DNA of 64,000 nucleotides from Actinacidiphila glaucinigra (GCF_900188405.1 NZ_FZOF01000004.1:1-64000); one strand, 5' to 3'; counted from the first letter of the stretch, positions 16,961-26,675 are shown. Notes: generated by a model not told the origin, from the sequence alone. Numbers and translations are program-made.

Positions 16961-17599
16961 GTGACCGCATCCCCCCGCCGTGCCTGGTCCCGACCCGGCA
17001 CCCTGATAGCAGCGGCCGCGACCGGCATCATCGGTCTCGGCCTGTGCGCCACCCCGGCGTCCGCCCACACGCCCAACTGGAGCGCGGACTGCTCCAAGGT
17101 GGAAGTCCACCTGACGGCGTACAACCGGAACGTCGAGAACACCGTCACGATCACGGCGGACGGCAAGGACCTGCTGCCGAAGACGACCTTCGGTGCCTCG
17201 TTCGAGAAGACGATCGACCTGCCGGCGCACACCGCCGAGGTGAAGCTTCACCTCAGCGTGGTGGCCGGGGACGGCAAGAACTTCTCGAAGGAAGACGACA
17301 AGGTCGCCCCGGTGTGCGAGGGCTCGGACGAGACCACGCCCACCCCCACGCCCACCCCGACGGAGACGAAGACCACCGAGTCTCCGGAGCCCAGCGAGAC
17401 GCCCAGCGAGGAGGCCAGCACGGCCCCCTCCGCCGCGCCCTCGACCCCCTTCACCGACGAGTCCCCGGCCGGCGACCTCGCCGAGACCGGTGCCTCCAGC
17501 TCCACCCCGCTGCTCGCGGGTGGTGCGGCCGTCGCGCTGCTCGCCGGCGGCGGTCTGCTCTTCGCGAACCGCAAGCGCCGCGCCGCGGCACGTCACTGA
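16961..17599 (+). CDS. LAETG-anchored cell-surface protein
   Basis: A 212-residue exported protein. A Sec signal peptide ends near ATPASA (about residue 35). A small beta-rich N-terminal domain with two cysteines (about 36-125) follows, then a Thr/Pro/Glu/Ser-rich wall-spanning stalk with TPTPTPTPTE repeats. At the end come the sorting motif LAETG, a hydrophobic helix (LLAGGAAVALLAGGGLLF) and an RKRR tail. LAXTG motifs are the substrates of class E sortases in Streptomyces, so the protein should be covalently attached to peptidoglycan or lipid II. The function of the globular domain is unknown. The GTG start is supported by GGAG nine bases upstream. Confidence 0.88.
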   Translation: MTASPRRAWSRPGTLIAAAATGIIGLGLCATPASAHTPNWSADCSKVEVHLTAYNRNVENTVTITADGKDLLPKTTFGASFEKTIDLPAHTAEVKLHLSVVAGDGKNFSKEDDKVAPVCEGSDETTPTPTPTPTETKTTESPEPSETPSEEASTAPSAAPSTPFTDESPAGDLAETGASSSTPLLAGGAAVALLAGGGLLFANRKRRAAARH

Positions 17600-17645
17600 C
17601 CCAGGTCGCTGACGGCGGCGCGGTGACGCGCCGTGCATGACACAA

Positions 17646-17687
17646 GGGTGCCGGACCGTGCTCCGTACGGTCCGGCACCCGGCTTTT
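17646..17687. terminator. Strong intrinsic terminator
   Basis: A perfect 14-bp stem (GGGTGCCGGACCGT, 17646-17659, with 17667-17680), a seven-base loop and a run of five T at 17683-17687. It lies 46 bases after the surface-protein stop and in front of the convergent GNAT gene; it probably works for the plus strand and perhaps in both directions. Confidence 0.88.
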
Positions 17688-17712
17688 TGCGCCCCGCCGC
17701 GCGAGTTCCGCG

Positions 17713-18309
17713 TCAGGCCACGGGCCCCGGCGCGGTGGAGGCCTCGAACTCCCCCTTGCGCAGCCGGTACACCTGCAGCCTCAGGTCGTAGTACTTCTCG
17801 GTCTCACCGACCCATTCCATGCCGACGCTGCGGGCGGTGGCCGCTCCGCGGTCGTTCCGCGGGCGGACCACGGCGAAGAGTTCGTCCACGCCCGCCGCGA
17901 AGGCGTATCCCGCCAGCGCGCGTCCGGCCTCGGCGGCCAGGCCCCTGCCCCAGAACGGCTGGGCGAGCTGCCAGCCGATCTCGAGGTCGACGCCGTACGG
18001 CGGGAGCGGCAGGACGGCGGCTCCGCCGACGAGTTCGCCGCTCTCGCGCAGTTCGACCGCCCAGCGTCCGGCCGGCCGTTCCAGGGCGGCGCCGCCCTCC
18101 TGCCAGGCGCGCAGCAGTTCCCGCATGGACGCGGCGTCGGGCTGCCGGGTCATCGCCGGGGCCAGCCAGCGCGTCACGTCGTCGGTGCCGTAGACGGCCA
18201 GCGCCGCCTCGGCGTCGTCGGTACGCCACGGCCTCAGGACGAGCCGGGGGGTGACGATCCGGGTTTCCTCGTTGCCCTTCGCGCGCTGTGCCGTGGCCGT
18301 ACCAGTCAT
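17713..18309 (-). CDS. GNAT family N-acetyltransferase (RimJ/RimL-like)
   Basis: A 198-residue acetyltransferase of the RimJ/RimL-like branch. The family opening TPRLVLRPWRTDDAEA is at about residues 20-35, the acetyl-CoA loop AQPFWGRGLAAEAGRALAGY lies in the middle, and RPRNDRGAATARSVGMEWVG is the closing block. The protein or small-molecule acceptor is unknown. The ATG at 18309 is preferred, with GGAAG about 10 bases upstream. It is monocistronic and is divergent from the alpha/beta hydrolase gene across a 218-bp spacer. Confidence 0.84.
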   Translation of the reverse strand: MTGTATAQRAKGNEETRIVTPRLVLRPWRTDDAEAALAVYGTDDVTRWLAPAMTRQPDAASMRELLRAWQEGGAALERPAGRWAVELRESGELVGGAAVLPLPPYGVDLEIGWQLAQPFWGRGLAAEAGRALAGYAFAAGVDELFAVVRPRNDRGAATARSVGMEWVGETEKYYDLRLQVYRLRKGEFEASTAPGPVA

Positions 18310-18466
18310 CTGCGTCTTCCGTCCCTGTCGCGGGCTCCGCCGGCCGTACGTCCGGCGGGCACCCGAAGTCCCCTGTGACCATGCACAACACCAGGGGAGC
18401 GCCGTCGCTTCCCGCCCCGCACCGGACGGGCACCCCACCCACCCCGCGCTAACCCCAATCACTCGC

Positions 18467-18501
18467 TTGACAGGTTACCTCGATCCTGTTTGCATGTAAC
18501 C
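18467..18501 (+). promoter_or_regulatory. Promoter with flanking GGTTAC/GTAACC inverted repeat
   Basis: TTGACA (18467-18472) is a perfect -35. It is directly followed by GGTTAC (18473-18478) and, 17 bases later, GTAACC (18496-18501), an inverted pair covering the -10 region. This is a likely regulator site for the downstream hydrolase. The same half-sites occur in front of the CGNR regulator at 23061-23090. Confidence 0.5.
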
Positions 18502-18527
18502 ACCGAAGCGAATCGAAGGGGTTAGAC

Positions 18528-19400
18528 ATGGCCACCGTGCACCACCGCTACGCCGAGGTCCAGGGGCACCGGCTCTTCTACCGGGAGGCGGGCCCGGCCG
18601 ACGCCCCCGTCATCGTGCTCCTCCACGGCTTCCCGAGCAGCTCCTTCATGTTCCGCGAGCTGATCCCGAGGCTCGCCGGCCATTACCGCGTCCTCGCGCC
18701 CGACCACCTCGGCTTCGGCTTCTCCGACGCCCCCGCCGCCGACGCGTTCGCGTACTCCTTCGACGCCCTCGCCGGCCTCACCAAGGGCCTGCTCGACCAA
18801 CTCGGCGTCACGCGGTACGCGCTCTACGTCCAGGACTACGGAGCGCCGATCGGCTGGCGCCTCGCGCTGGGCGACCCCGGAGCCGTCACCGCGATCGTCA
18901 CCCAGAACGGCAACGGCTACGAGGCAGGGCTCATCAAGGAGTTCTGGGACGACGTCCGCGCCTACCAGCGCGAGCAGACCCCCGAGACCGAGGCGGGCGT
19001 CCGCGTAGCGCTGAGCCTCGAGGGCATCAAGTGGCAGTACGTCACGGGAGTGGCGGACGAGACCAGCGTCTCCCCCGACACCTGGCACCACGACTTCCAG
19101 CTGGTCTCCCGGCCCGGCAACGACCTCGTGCAGCTCACGCTCTTTCGTGACTACGCCACGAACATCCCGCTCTACCCGCGCCTGCACGAGTACCTGCGCA
19201 CGCACGCCGTGCCCGTGCTCGCGGTCTGGGGCGAGCACGACCCCATCTTCGGGCCCGACGGCGCCCGGGCCTTCGCCGAGGACGCGCAGCGGTCGGAGGT
19301 GCACCTCCTCGACGGCGGCCACTTCCTCCTGGAGACCCATGTCGAGCCCGTCGCGGAGCTGATCCTGGGCTTCCTCGACCGGACGGCGCCGCCCCGCTGA
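18528..19400 (+). CDS. Alpha/beta hydrolase, haloalkane dehalogenase / epoxide hydrolase-like
   Basis: A 290-residue cytoplasmic hydrolase. The oxyanion HGFPSSS is at about residues 33-39 and the nucleophile elbow is VQDYGAPIG, so the nucleophile is Asp103 rather than Ser, as in haloalkane dehalogenases and epoxide hydrolases. GEHDPIFG near the C-terminus and GGHFLLE supply the acid/His region. Real substrates could be epoxides, halides or esters. It is monocistronic behind a TTGACA promoter flanked by an inverted repeat, suggesting ligand-regulated expression. No adjacent regulator is present. Confidence 0.82.
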   Translation: MATVHHRYAEVQGHRLFYREAGPADAPVIVLLHGFPSSSFMFRELIPRLAGHYRVLAPDHLGFGFSDAPAADAFAYSFDALAGLTKGLLDQLGVTRYALYVQDYGAPIGWRLALGDPGAVTAIVTQNGNGYEAGLIKEFWDDVRAYQREQTPETEAGVRVALSLEGIKWQYVTGVADETSVSPDTWHHDFQLVSRPGNDLVQLTLFRDYATNIPLYPRLHEYLRTHAVPVLAVWGEHDPIFGPDGARAFAEDAQRSEVHLLDGGHFLLETHVEPVAELILGFLDRTAPPR

Positions 19401-19403
19401 GCT

Positions 19404-19438
19404 CCCGCAGCCCGCAGCCCGCAGCCCGCATCCCGCAT
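19404..19438. repeat. Tandem 7-bp repeat (CCCGCAG/T) x5
   Basis: Five contiguous copies of a 7-bp unit, the last two ending in T, lie between the hydrolase stop and the next gene. A slippage-prone microsatellite; no function assigned. Confidence 0.85.
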
Positions 19439-19469
19439 CACCCGCCGCCGTACGAAGATTGCGAGGGCC

Positions 19470-20399
19470 ATGACCCGCCACACCGGCTTCCACGAGGGAG
19501 AACTCGCCGTCCAGCGACGTGCCGGCGTCGCTCGGGAGGCCGCCCGACTGCGCGGCATGCTCGACCCGCCGCACCTGGGCCGCGGAGTGTCCCTCTTCCT
19601 CGCCGACCGCGACCTGGCCGTGCTCGGCGCACGCGACGAGGACGGACGCCTGTGGGCCTCCCCGCTCACGGGCGCCCCCGGCTTCCTCTCCACCCGGGGT
19701 GACGCCCTACGGGTCGGGACCCGTCCGCGAGCGGGCGACCCGCTCGCCGGGCTGCCCTCCGGCGGGGCCGCGGCCCTGATCGTGATCGACCTCGCGAGCC
19801 GCCGCCGGCTGCGCCTCAACGGCACCCTCGCCGCGGCCGACGACGCCGGCTTTGAGCTCGCCGTCGACCAGGCGTACGGGAACTGCCCCCAGTACATCCA
19901 GCAGCGCCTGCTCGCCCCCGCACCGGCGGACGGCCCGGGCGGCGAGGACACCCCCGCGGCCGGAGCCCGGCCCGCCGACCGGCTCGACGCGGCGCAGGCG
20001 GCCGTGGTGGGCCGGGCCGACACCTTCTTCCTCGGCACCGCCCACCCCGAACGCGGCGCGGACGTCTCCCACCGGGGCGGCCCGCCGGGCTTCGTCCGGG
20101 TGACGGACGACGGCGGCCTGTGGTGGCCGGACTATCCCGGCAACAACATGTTCAACAGCCTCGGCAACCTGGCGAGCGACCCCGCCGCGGCTCTGCTCTT
20201 CGTCGACTTCGTCACGGGGACGACGCTGCAGCTGTCCGGCACCGCGGCCGTCGACTGGACCGCGCCCGGGGCCCCGGGCGACGACGGCGGCACGGGCCGC
20301 CGGGTCCGCTTCACCCCGCGGCACGTGGCCACCGGGCGGGTCCCGGTGCGAGCGGACGCCGTCCTCCCCTACCGGCTCAACCCGCCGCTCACCACCTGA
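19470..20399 (+). CDS. Pyridoxamine 5'-phosphate oxidase-fold flavin protein
   Basis: A 309-residue protein with two split-barrel (PNPOx-like) halves. The first runs through LFLADRDLAVLGARDEDGRLWASPLTG, and the second through ADTFFLGTAHPERGADVSHRGG with NNMFNSLGNLASDPAAALLF. These are the conserved blocks of the family that binds FMN or F420. Such proteins often oxidise or reduce small flavin- or deazaflavin-linked substrates; the reaction here is unknown. The ATG at 19470 has only a weak ribosome site. It is on the same strand as the alpha/beta hydrolase 69 bases upstream and could be cotranscribed. Confidence 0.75.
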   Translation: MTRHTGFHEGELAVQRRAGVAREAARLRGMLDPPHLGRGVSLFLADRDLAVLGARDEDGRLWASPLTGAPGFLSTRGDALRVGTRPRAGDPLAGLPSGGAAALIVIDLASRRRLRLNGTLAAADDAGFELAVDQAYGNCPQYIQQRLLAPAPADGPGGEDTPAAGARPADRLDAAQAAVVGRADTFFLGTAHPERGADVSHRGGPPGFVRVTDDGGLWWPDYPGNNMFNSLGNLASDPAAALLFVDFVTGTTLQLSGTAAVDWTAPGAPGDDGGTGRRVRFTPRHVATGRVPVRADAVLPYRLNPPLTT

Positions 20400-20405
20400 C
20401 CGCGG

Positions 20406-20621
20406 TCAGGCGCCGGTCACCGCCGCCAGCAGTCCCCGGAAGTCCTCCTCGCAGGCCGGGCAGCCGCGCAGGTGCGCCGCGACACCGGGGTAGCGCCGCT
20501 CCGGTGCCGCGTCCGCCAGGAACAGCTCCAGGTAGACGTCCATCAGGTCGAGCGCCGCGTCGCAGCCGGGGTCCAGGGGATCGCTGCGCAGGAGGTCGTC
20601 AAGGCCCTGCCATTCGTTCAT
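20406..20621 (-). CDS. Small zinc-finger anti-sigma-like protein, 71 aa
   Basis: A very small soluble protein with the ZAS-type motif HLRGCPACEEDF (His-X3-Cys-X2-Cys) in its C-terminal third. That motif characterises zinc-binding anti-sigma factors such as RsrA. No membrane helix is present, so it would hold its sigma factor in the cytoplasm. Its ATG overlaps the sigma-factor stop codon (ATGA), giving coupled translation and matched amounts. Thiol oxidation releasing zinc and the sigma factor is the expected mechanism by analogy; the pairing is inferred from position and motif. Confidence 0.78.
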   Translation of the reverse strand: MNEWQGLDDLLRSDPLDPGCDAALDLMDVYLELFLADAAPERRYPGVAAHLRGCPACEEDFRGLLAAVTGA

Positions 20622-21295
20622 GAACGCCTCGCTGTCGTCAGGGGCAGATGTCCATTGGCGGCGAGCCGGGCACGGAGCTTACGCCGTGCGTCGAACATCG
20701 TCTTGTAGAGCGCGTTGCGGTTCGTGCCGAGCTCCGCCGCGAGCGTGTCGGCGTCCACGCCGTTCACGGCGAGCGCGGTGAACACCCGGCGCTGGCGCTC
20801 GGTGAGCTCCTCGTCCACGGCCTCGCGCAGGGCGGCGACGAGCTCCCTGGCCTCGCTCTGCCGCACGGGATCGGCGCCGAGCCGGTCGGGGAGCCGCTCC
20901 CACGCCTCGGGGTCGAGCTGCACACCGGCCGTCCGCCAGAAGTGCCGGCCGAGCTTGCTGGACACCTCGTGCATGACGAACTTGTACGCCCAGGTCGTGA
21001 AGCGGCTGTCGCCGCGGAAGTCGCCGATCTTCCGGGTGATCGACAGCAGGGCGTCGGCCGCGGCCTGGTGGGCGAGGTCGTCCAGCTCCGGTCCGGTGAT
21101 GCCGTGCCGCGACCCGCGCCGGTTCAGCTCCGCGTACGCGATGCGCAGCAGCAGCGCGTGCAGCCGGCCGGTCGCCTCCTCGTACGCCTCGCCGTCCGCC
21201 GACAGCGCCCGCACCCACCGCGCGGACTCCGCGTCCATGGACCGGCCGCCCCGGCCCCCGTCGCCCGCCCGGCCCTCGTTCTCTGCGGAACCCAT
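20618..21295 (-). CDS. ECF-type RNA polymerase sigma factor
   Basis: A 225-residue sigma-70-family factor with only regions 2 and 4. Region 2 contains [22 protein letters not shown] and the promoter-melting segment [19 protein letters not shown]. Region 4 contains [19 protein letters not shown] followed by the helix-turn-helix [24 protein letters not shown]. The ATG at 21295 has AGGA about 9 bases upstream. A zinc-finger anti-sigma gene follows with a 4-base overlap. The divergent neighbours are msrB and msrA, so a role in oxidative-damage response is likely but inferred. Confidence 0.9.
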   Translation of the reverse strand: MGSAENEGRAGDGGRGGRSMDAESARWVRALSADGEAYEEATGRLHALLLRIAYAELNRRGSRHGITGPELDDLAHQAAADALLSITRKIGDFRGDSRFTTWAYKFVMHEVSSKLGRHFWRTAGVQLDPEAWERLPDRLGADPVRQSEARELVAALREAVDEELTERQRRVFTALAVNGVDADTLAAELGTNRNALYKTMFDARRKLRARLAANGHLPLTTARRS

Positions 21296-21357
21296 GCAGC
21301 GATCCTAGACGCGGCCGCCCGCCCCCACCTCCACGGCGGCGCCCGCCGCGCCCCCTC

Positions 21358-21385
21358 GGAAACCGGCCGCCCTCGGGAGGTAAGA
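21358..21385 (+). promoter_or_regulatory. Possible ECF-type promoter of msrB-msrA
   Basis: GGAAAC (21358-21363), an ECF-like -35, is followed after 16 bases by GTAAGA (21380-21385), in the spacer between the sigma-factor gene and msrB. This fits stress-sigma control of the repair genes but is a short, degenerate match. Confidence 0.35.
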
Positions 21386-21448
21386 CCCGGTCGTTCCGCG
21401 CCACCAATGGGCGTACGGAAAAGAGAGAGCCGCGAGCAAGGAGGGACC

Positions 21449-21916
21449 GTGACCGGCTACCGCAGGAACCCGGAGGCCGTCTCGCGACTGTCACCGGAGC
21501 AGTACCGCGTGACACAGGAGAACGGCACCGAGCGCCCCTTCACGGGCGCCTACCTGGACAACAAGGAGCCCGGGATCTACGTGGACGTGGTCTCGGGAGA
21601 GCCGCTGTTCGCCTCGGTCGACAAGTACGACAGCCACAGCGGCTGGCCGAGCTTCACCCGGCCGCTGGACCGGACCACCGTCGTGGAGCGGCCGGACCCG
21701 GGCTACGGCCTGCTGGCCACCGAGGTGCGCTCGGCGGCGGGCGACAGCCACCTGGGGCACGTCTTCCCCGACGGCCCCCGGCAGACCGGTGGCCTGCGGT
21801 ACTGCATCAATTCCGCCTCGCTGCGCTTCATCCACGCCGATGACCTGGAGCGGGAAGGTTACGGGGCCTACCTCGGGTTGTTCGACAATGGTGACAGGAC
21901 CGATTCGGAGGATTGA
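21449..21916 (+). CDS. msrB: Peptide-methionine (R)-S-oxide reductase
   Basis: A 155-residue repair enzyme that reduces the R epimer of methionine sulfoxide in proteins. The SelR fold blocks [14 protein letters not shown] (59-72) and [11 protein letters not shown] (100-110) are clear, and the catalytic Cys is Cys119 in [11 protein letters not shown]. The two CxxC zinc pairs of many MsrB proteins are absent, so this is the zinc-free type. The GTG at 21449 follows a very strong AAGGAGG site. It is directly followed by msrA with one spacer base, forming an msrB-msrA operon divergent from an ECF sigma factor. Confidence 0.93.
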   Translation: MTGYRRNPEAVSRLSPEQYRVTQENGTERPFTGAYLDNKEPGIYVDVVSGEPLFASVDKYDSHSGWPSFTRPLDRTTVVERPDPGYGLLATEVRSAAGDSHLGHVFPDGPRQTGGLRYCINSASLRFIHADDLEREGYGAYLGLFDNGDRTDSED

Positions 21917-21917
21917 C

Positions 21918-22430
21918 ATGGCAGGACAGACAAAGAGGGCCGTACTCGCGGGCGGCTGCTTCTGGGGCATGCAGGACCTGATCCGCAAGCAGCCCGGCGT
22001 CGTGGGGACCCGCGTCGGCTACACGGGCGGCGACGTGCCCAACGCCACCTACCGCAACCACGGCACCCACGCCGAGGCGATCGAGATCCTCTTCGACCCC
22101 GAGAAGACGGACTACCGGGCGCTGCTGGAGTTCTTCTTCCAGATCCACGACCCGTCGACGCGGAACCGCCAGGGCAACGACATCGGGGTGAGCTACCGCT
22201 CGGCGATCTACTACGTGGACGACGAGCAGAAGCGCGTCGCGGAGGACACCATCGCCGACGTCGACGCCTCGGACCTGTGGCCCGGCAAGGTCGTGACCGA
22301 GGTCGAGCCCGTCGGGCCCTTCTGGGAGGCCGAGCCGGAGCACCAGGACTACCTGGAGCGCTACCCGGAGGGGTACACCTGCCACTTCCCGCGGCCGAAC
22401 TGGCGGCTGCCCGCCCGTACGAAGGGCTGA
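21918..22430 (+). CDS. msrA: Peptide-methionine (S)-S-oxide reductase
   Basis: A 170-residue enzyme that reduces the S epimer of methionine sulfoxide. The catalytic motif GGCFWGMQ places the nucleophilic Cys at 14. [22 protein letters not shown] and the later [12 protein letters not shown] block are standard MsrA sequence. The start ATG lies one base after the msrB stop, so the two enzymes are made together and cover both sulfoxide epimers. Few cysteines are present beyond the nucleophile, suggesting regeneration by an external thiol system. Confidence 0.94.
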   Translation: MAGQTKRAVLAGGCFWGMQDLIRKQPGVVGTRVGYTGGDVPNATYRNHGTHAEAIEILFDPEKTDYRALLEFFFQIHDPSTRNRQGNDIGVSYRSAIYYVDDEQKRVAEDTIADVDASDLWPGKVVTEVEPVGPFWEAEPEHQDYLERYPEGYTCHFPRPNWRLPARTKG

Positions 22431-22523
22431 CGGACCCCGTCGCGCCGCCCTGGTGACGGGCTCGGGCGGCGTGGCGGCCCTCGGCGGCCCGGGGCCCCTG
22501 CGGCCCCGGGCCGCCGTCGTACG

Positions 22524-23039
22524 TCAGTCGGCGGCCGTGGCGCGGGCGCGCCGGTGGTGGCGCCGGGCCTTCATGCGGTTGCCGCAGGCCGCCATGGAGC
22601 ACCAGCGGGCGGTGTTGGCCTTGCTGCGGTCGAGCAGGAACAGCCGGCACTCGTCGTTGGCGCAGGGCCGCAGGCGTCCGGGCCTGCCCTCCTGCAGCGC
22701 GCCCCAGACCGTGACGGCCCGGACGGCCGGCATGCGCTCGGCGGGGGCCTCCACCACCCAGTCGATGCCGTGCGCGGTCACCCGCGGCACCCGGGCGACC
22801 CCGGTGAGCAGCTTCTGCAGGTCGGCGGGCGCCCCGTCCCCGCGCGTGACGCGCTGCAGTGTGTCACGCGCCGCCAGGAGGTGGCGCAGCTCCTGCGTCG
22901 TCCCTGTTCCGCCGTGGGCGCGCAGCCAGCGGCGGCCGGCGTCGGGGTCGGCCAGTTCGTCCACCTGGGTCCCGTCGGCGACCGGGGTCGTGTTGAGCAG
23001 TTCCAGCAGGAAGTCGTCGTCCGCGGTGTCGGCCGTCAT
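22524..23039 (-). CDS. CGNR zinc-finger transcriptional regulator
   Basis: A 171-residue member of the ABATE/CGNR family. The N-terminal ABATE-like domain begins DDDFLLELLNTTPV. The C-terminal zinc-ribbon has CANDECRLFLLDRSK and then WCSMAACGNRMKARRH, giving the Cys pairs and the CGNR signature. Such proteins are thought to be stress-linked DNA-binding regulators. The ATG at 23039 is preferred; an in-frame ATG at 23072 falls inside the inverted repeat upstream and would add 11 residues. It is alone in its transcription unit, convergent with msrA. Confidence 0.83.
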   Translation of the reverse strand: MTADTADDDFLLELLNTTPVADGTQVDELADPDAGRRWLRAHGGTGTTQELRHLLAARDTLQRVTRGDGAPADLQKLLTGVARVPRVTAHGIDWVVEAPAERMPAVRAVTVWGALQEGRPGRLRPCANDECRLFLLDRSKANTARWCSMAACGNRMKARRHHRRARATAAD

Positions 23040-23060
23040 GCTCGGCGCCCCCAATCCCGG

Positions 23061-23090
23061 GTAACCCTTCATCGGTCGTTTGAAGGTTAC
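23061..23090. promoter_or_regulatory. GTAACC...GGTTAC inverted repeat before the CGNR gene
   Basis: GTAACCCTTCA (23061-23071) is inverted as TGAAGGTTAC (23081-23090) with a nine-base centre; 10 of 11 positions pair with one bulge. It lies 22 bases upstream of the chosen start and is probably an autoregulatory operator. Its half-sites match those at 18473-18501. Confidence 0.55.
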
Positions 23091-23129
23091 ACCTCGCCGC
23101 GCGCACCCGCGGCGGGCGCCCCGGCGGGC

Positions 23130-24758
<1,629 letters not shown>

Positions 24759-24773
24759 AAGAGGGGTCGGCGG

Positions 24774-24800
24774 CCCCGGCCGCCGTGACGGCGGCCGGGG
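24774..24800 (-). terminator. Intercistronic hairpin between the two ABC-F genes
   Basis: An 11-bp GC stem (24774-24784 with 24790-24800) and a five-base loop, 16 bases upstream of the second ABC-F start. With no U-tract it may act as an attenuator or as a partial terminator for the upstream gene. Confidence 0.5.
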
Positions 24801-24828
24801 CGGGAAGGGCTGGGGGACGGGCCGCGGG

Positions 24829-26466
24829 CTACGCCGGGGAGGCGCCGGTCTCCGTCAGCCGTCCCTCGGACAGGTGCAGCCGGCGGCCGACGCCGATCCG
24901 CTCCAGGAACCGCTCGTCGTGGCTGACCACGACGAAGGCGCCCTCGTAGGCGGCCAGTGCGCTCTCCAGCTGTCCGACGCTGACCAGGTCCAGGTTGTTG
25001 GTCGGCTCGTCCAGCAGCAGCAGGTGCGGGGCGGGCTCGGCGCACAGGACGCAGGCCAGGGTGGCGCGCAGCCTCTCGCCTCCGGAGAGCACCCGGACCG
25101 GGAGGTGGGCGCGCGCGCCCCGGAACAGGAAGCGGGCCAGCAGGTTCATCCGCTCGGCCTCGGGCGTCGCCGGGGCGAACCGCGCGAGGTTCTCCGCCAC
25201 CGTGCGGTCGGCGTCCAGCAGGTCGAGGCGCTGCGAGAGGTACGCGACCCGGCCGTCGGCGCGCCTGACCCGGCCGCCGTCCCCGGGTTCGAGGTCGCCG
25301 TGGAGCAGCCGCAGCAGGGTGGACTTGCCGGCGCCGTTGGGGCCGGTCAGGGCGATCCGCTCCGGTCCGCGGATCGTCAGGGCCGCGCCGTCGCCCGCGA
25401 AGACATCCCGCTCGTCGTAGCGGATCCGCATCCCCTCGCCGGCGAACAGCGTGCGTCCGGCGGGGACTCGGGTGCCGGGCAGTTCGACCACGATGCGCTG
25501 GTCGTCACGCAGGGCCCGGCCCGCCTCGTCCAGCCGTGCCTTGGCCTCGCCGACCCGGGCCGTGTGGGTCTCGTTCGACCGTCCCGCCGACTCCTGTGCG
25601 CGGCGCTTGAGCGTCCCGGCGAAGATCTTGGGCAGTCCCGCGCTGTCGAGGGTACGAGCGGCGTTGCCGGCCCGGCGGGCGGCGCGTTCCCGGGCCTGCT
25701 GCAACTCGCGCTTCTCGCGCTTGAGTTCCTGCTCGGCACTGCGGACGTTCCGCTCGGCGGTCTCCTGGGCGGCTCGCACGGCCTCCTCGTACCGGGTGTA
25801 GTTGCCGCCGTGGAAGCGGAGGGCGCCCTGGTCGAGTTCGGCCACCCGGTCCACCCGGTCGAGCAGTTCGCGGTCGTGGCTGACGAGCAGCAGGGAGCCG
25901 CGCCACTCGTCCAGGACCGCGTACAGCGCGCGGCGCGCGTCGATGTCCAGGTTGTTGGTGGGTTCGTCGAGCAGCAGGACGTCGGGGCGCCGGAGCAGCT
26001 GCGCCGCCAGGCCGAGCGAGACGATCCGGCCGCCGTTCAGCGTGCGCAGCGGCCGGTCGAGCGAGACGTCCCCGAGGCCGAGCCGGTCCAGCTCGACGCG
26101 GGTGCGTTCCTCGATGTCCCAGTCGTCGCCGATGGTCGCGAAGTGCTCCTCCGCGGTGTCCCCCGACTCGATGGCGTCGATCGCGCGGATGACGTCGGCG
26201 ACGCCCATGACCTCGGCCACGGTGAGGCCTCCGGCCAGCGGCAGGCTCTGCGGCAGATACCCGAGCGTCCCGTCGACGGTCACGGTGCCGCCGCGGGGCC
26301 GGTACTCCCCCGCGATCAGCTTGAGGAGGGTGCTCTTGCCGGCGCCGTTCGGCGCGACGAGACCGGTGCGGCCGCCGCCGACGGTGAAGGACAGGTCCTC
26401 GAAGACGGGGGTGTCGTCAGGCCAGGAAAAGGACAGGTGGGAGCAGATGACGTACGCGTCGGACAT
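24829..26466 (-). CDS. ABC-F family ATPase, first of a tandem pair
   Basis: A 545-residue duplicated ATPase. Domain 1: Walker A APNGAGKST, the unusual signature LNGGRIVS and LLLDEPTNNLDID. Linker: highly charged coiled-coil (EQELKREKRELQQARERAARR), then GLPKIFAGTLKRRAQ. Domain 2: GPNGAGKST, LSGGERLR and LLLDEPTNNLDLVS. Members of this group act at the ribosome, in drug resistance or translation-factor roles. The ATG at 26466 is used; an in-frame ATG at 26538 could add 24 residues. Its message has a leader of roughly 200 bases with a short peptide ORF and a hairpin, an arrangement known for antibiotic-inducible ABC-F genes. It differs clearly in sequence from the next gene, so the pair is not a recent duplication. 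Confidence 0.88.
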   Translation of the reverse strand: MSDAYVICSHLSFSWPDDTPVFEDLSFTVGGGRTGLVAPNGAGKSTLLKLIAGEYRPRGGTVTVDGTLGYLPQSLPLAGGLTVAEVMGVADVIRAIDAIESGDTAEEHFATIGDDWDIEERTRVELDRLGLGDVSLDRPLRTLNGGRIVSLGLAAQLLRRPDVLLLDEPTNNLDIDARRALYAVLDEWRGSLLLVSHDRELLDRVDRVAELDQGALRFHGGNYTRYEEAVRAAQETAERNVRSAEQELKREKRELQQARERAARRAGNAARTLDSAGLPKIFAGTLKRRAQESAGRSNETHTARVGEAKARLDEAGRALRDDQRIVVELPGTRVPAGRTLFAGEGMRIRYDERDVFAGDGAALTIRGPERIALTGPNGAGKSTLLRLLHGDLEPGDGGRVRRADGRVAYLSQRLDLLDADRTVAENLARFAPATPEAERMNLLARFLFRGARAHLPVRVLSGGERLRATLACVLCAEPAPHLLLLDEPTNNLDLVSVGQLESALAAYEGAFVVVSHDERFLERIGVGRRLHLSEGRLTETGASPA

Positions 26467-26487
26467 GGGTGGGCCCTCGGGAGGTCG

Positions 26488-26516
26488 CCGCGCGCGGCCA
26501 GGGGGCCGCCGCGCGG
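26488..26516 (-). promoter_or_regulatory. Leader hairpin in front of the first ABC-F gene
   Basis: CCGCGCGCGGCC (26488-26499) pairs with 26504-26516, with one bulged base and an AGGG loop. It lies 21 bases upstream of the ATG and just ahead of the ribosome site. With the upstream leader peptide it could be the anti-expression element of ribosome-mediated attenuation. Confidence 0.5.
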
Positions 26517-26600
26517 GAAAGGAAGTGTGGGAAGGCATGACGAAGCGGCCACGGCATCGGCGCGTCGTGCGCGCCCGCCCATGGCCGGGGACACCCGGTC

Positions 26601-26630
26601 TCACCCGGAGATGTCGTCGTCACCCGCCAC
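26601..26630 (-). CDS. Putative nine-codon leader peptide (MAGDDDISG)
   Basis: A GTG-initiated ORF of nine codons plus TGA in the leader of the ABC-F gene. It is preceded by an almost ideal ribosome site (AAGGGAG at 26638-26644, seven bases from the start). Three consecutive Asp codons are a plausible stalling point for a drug-bound ribosome. It is followed by a small CCGGG/CCCGG hairpin and then by the large hairpin at 26488-26516. The layout resembles known leader-peptide control of resistance ABC-F genes. Peptide expression is not shown, and so short an ORF could occur by chance. Confidence 0.5.
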   Translation of the reverse strand: MAGDDDISG

Positions 26631-26669
26631 GTTCGCACTCCCTTGGTTCCCGATTCGGAGATGCGCGTC

Positions 26670-26675
26670 ACCCTA
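26670..26675 (-). promoter_or_regulatory. Candidate -10 box of the ABC-F leader transcript
   Basis: TAGGGT on the minus strand, about 40 bases upstream of the leader peptide start. It resembles Streptomyces -10 sequences, though no good -35 is visible. It would give a 5' leader of roughly 200 bases for the ABC-F gene. Confidence 0.35.

Noticed and set aside
20406..20621. The 71-aa zinc-finger gene as a spurious overlap of the sigma gene
   Set aside because: The ATGA overlap, the His-X3-Cys-X2-Cys motif and consistent codon use support a real gene.
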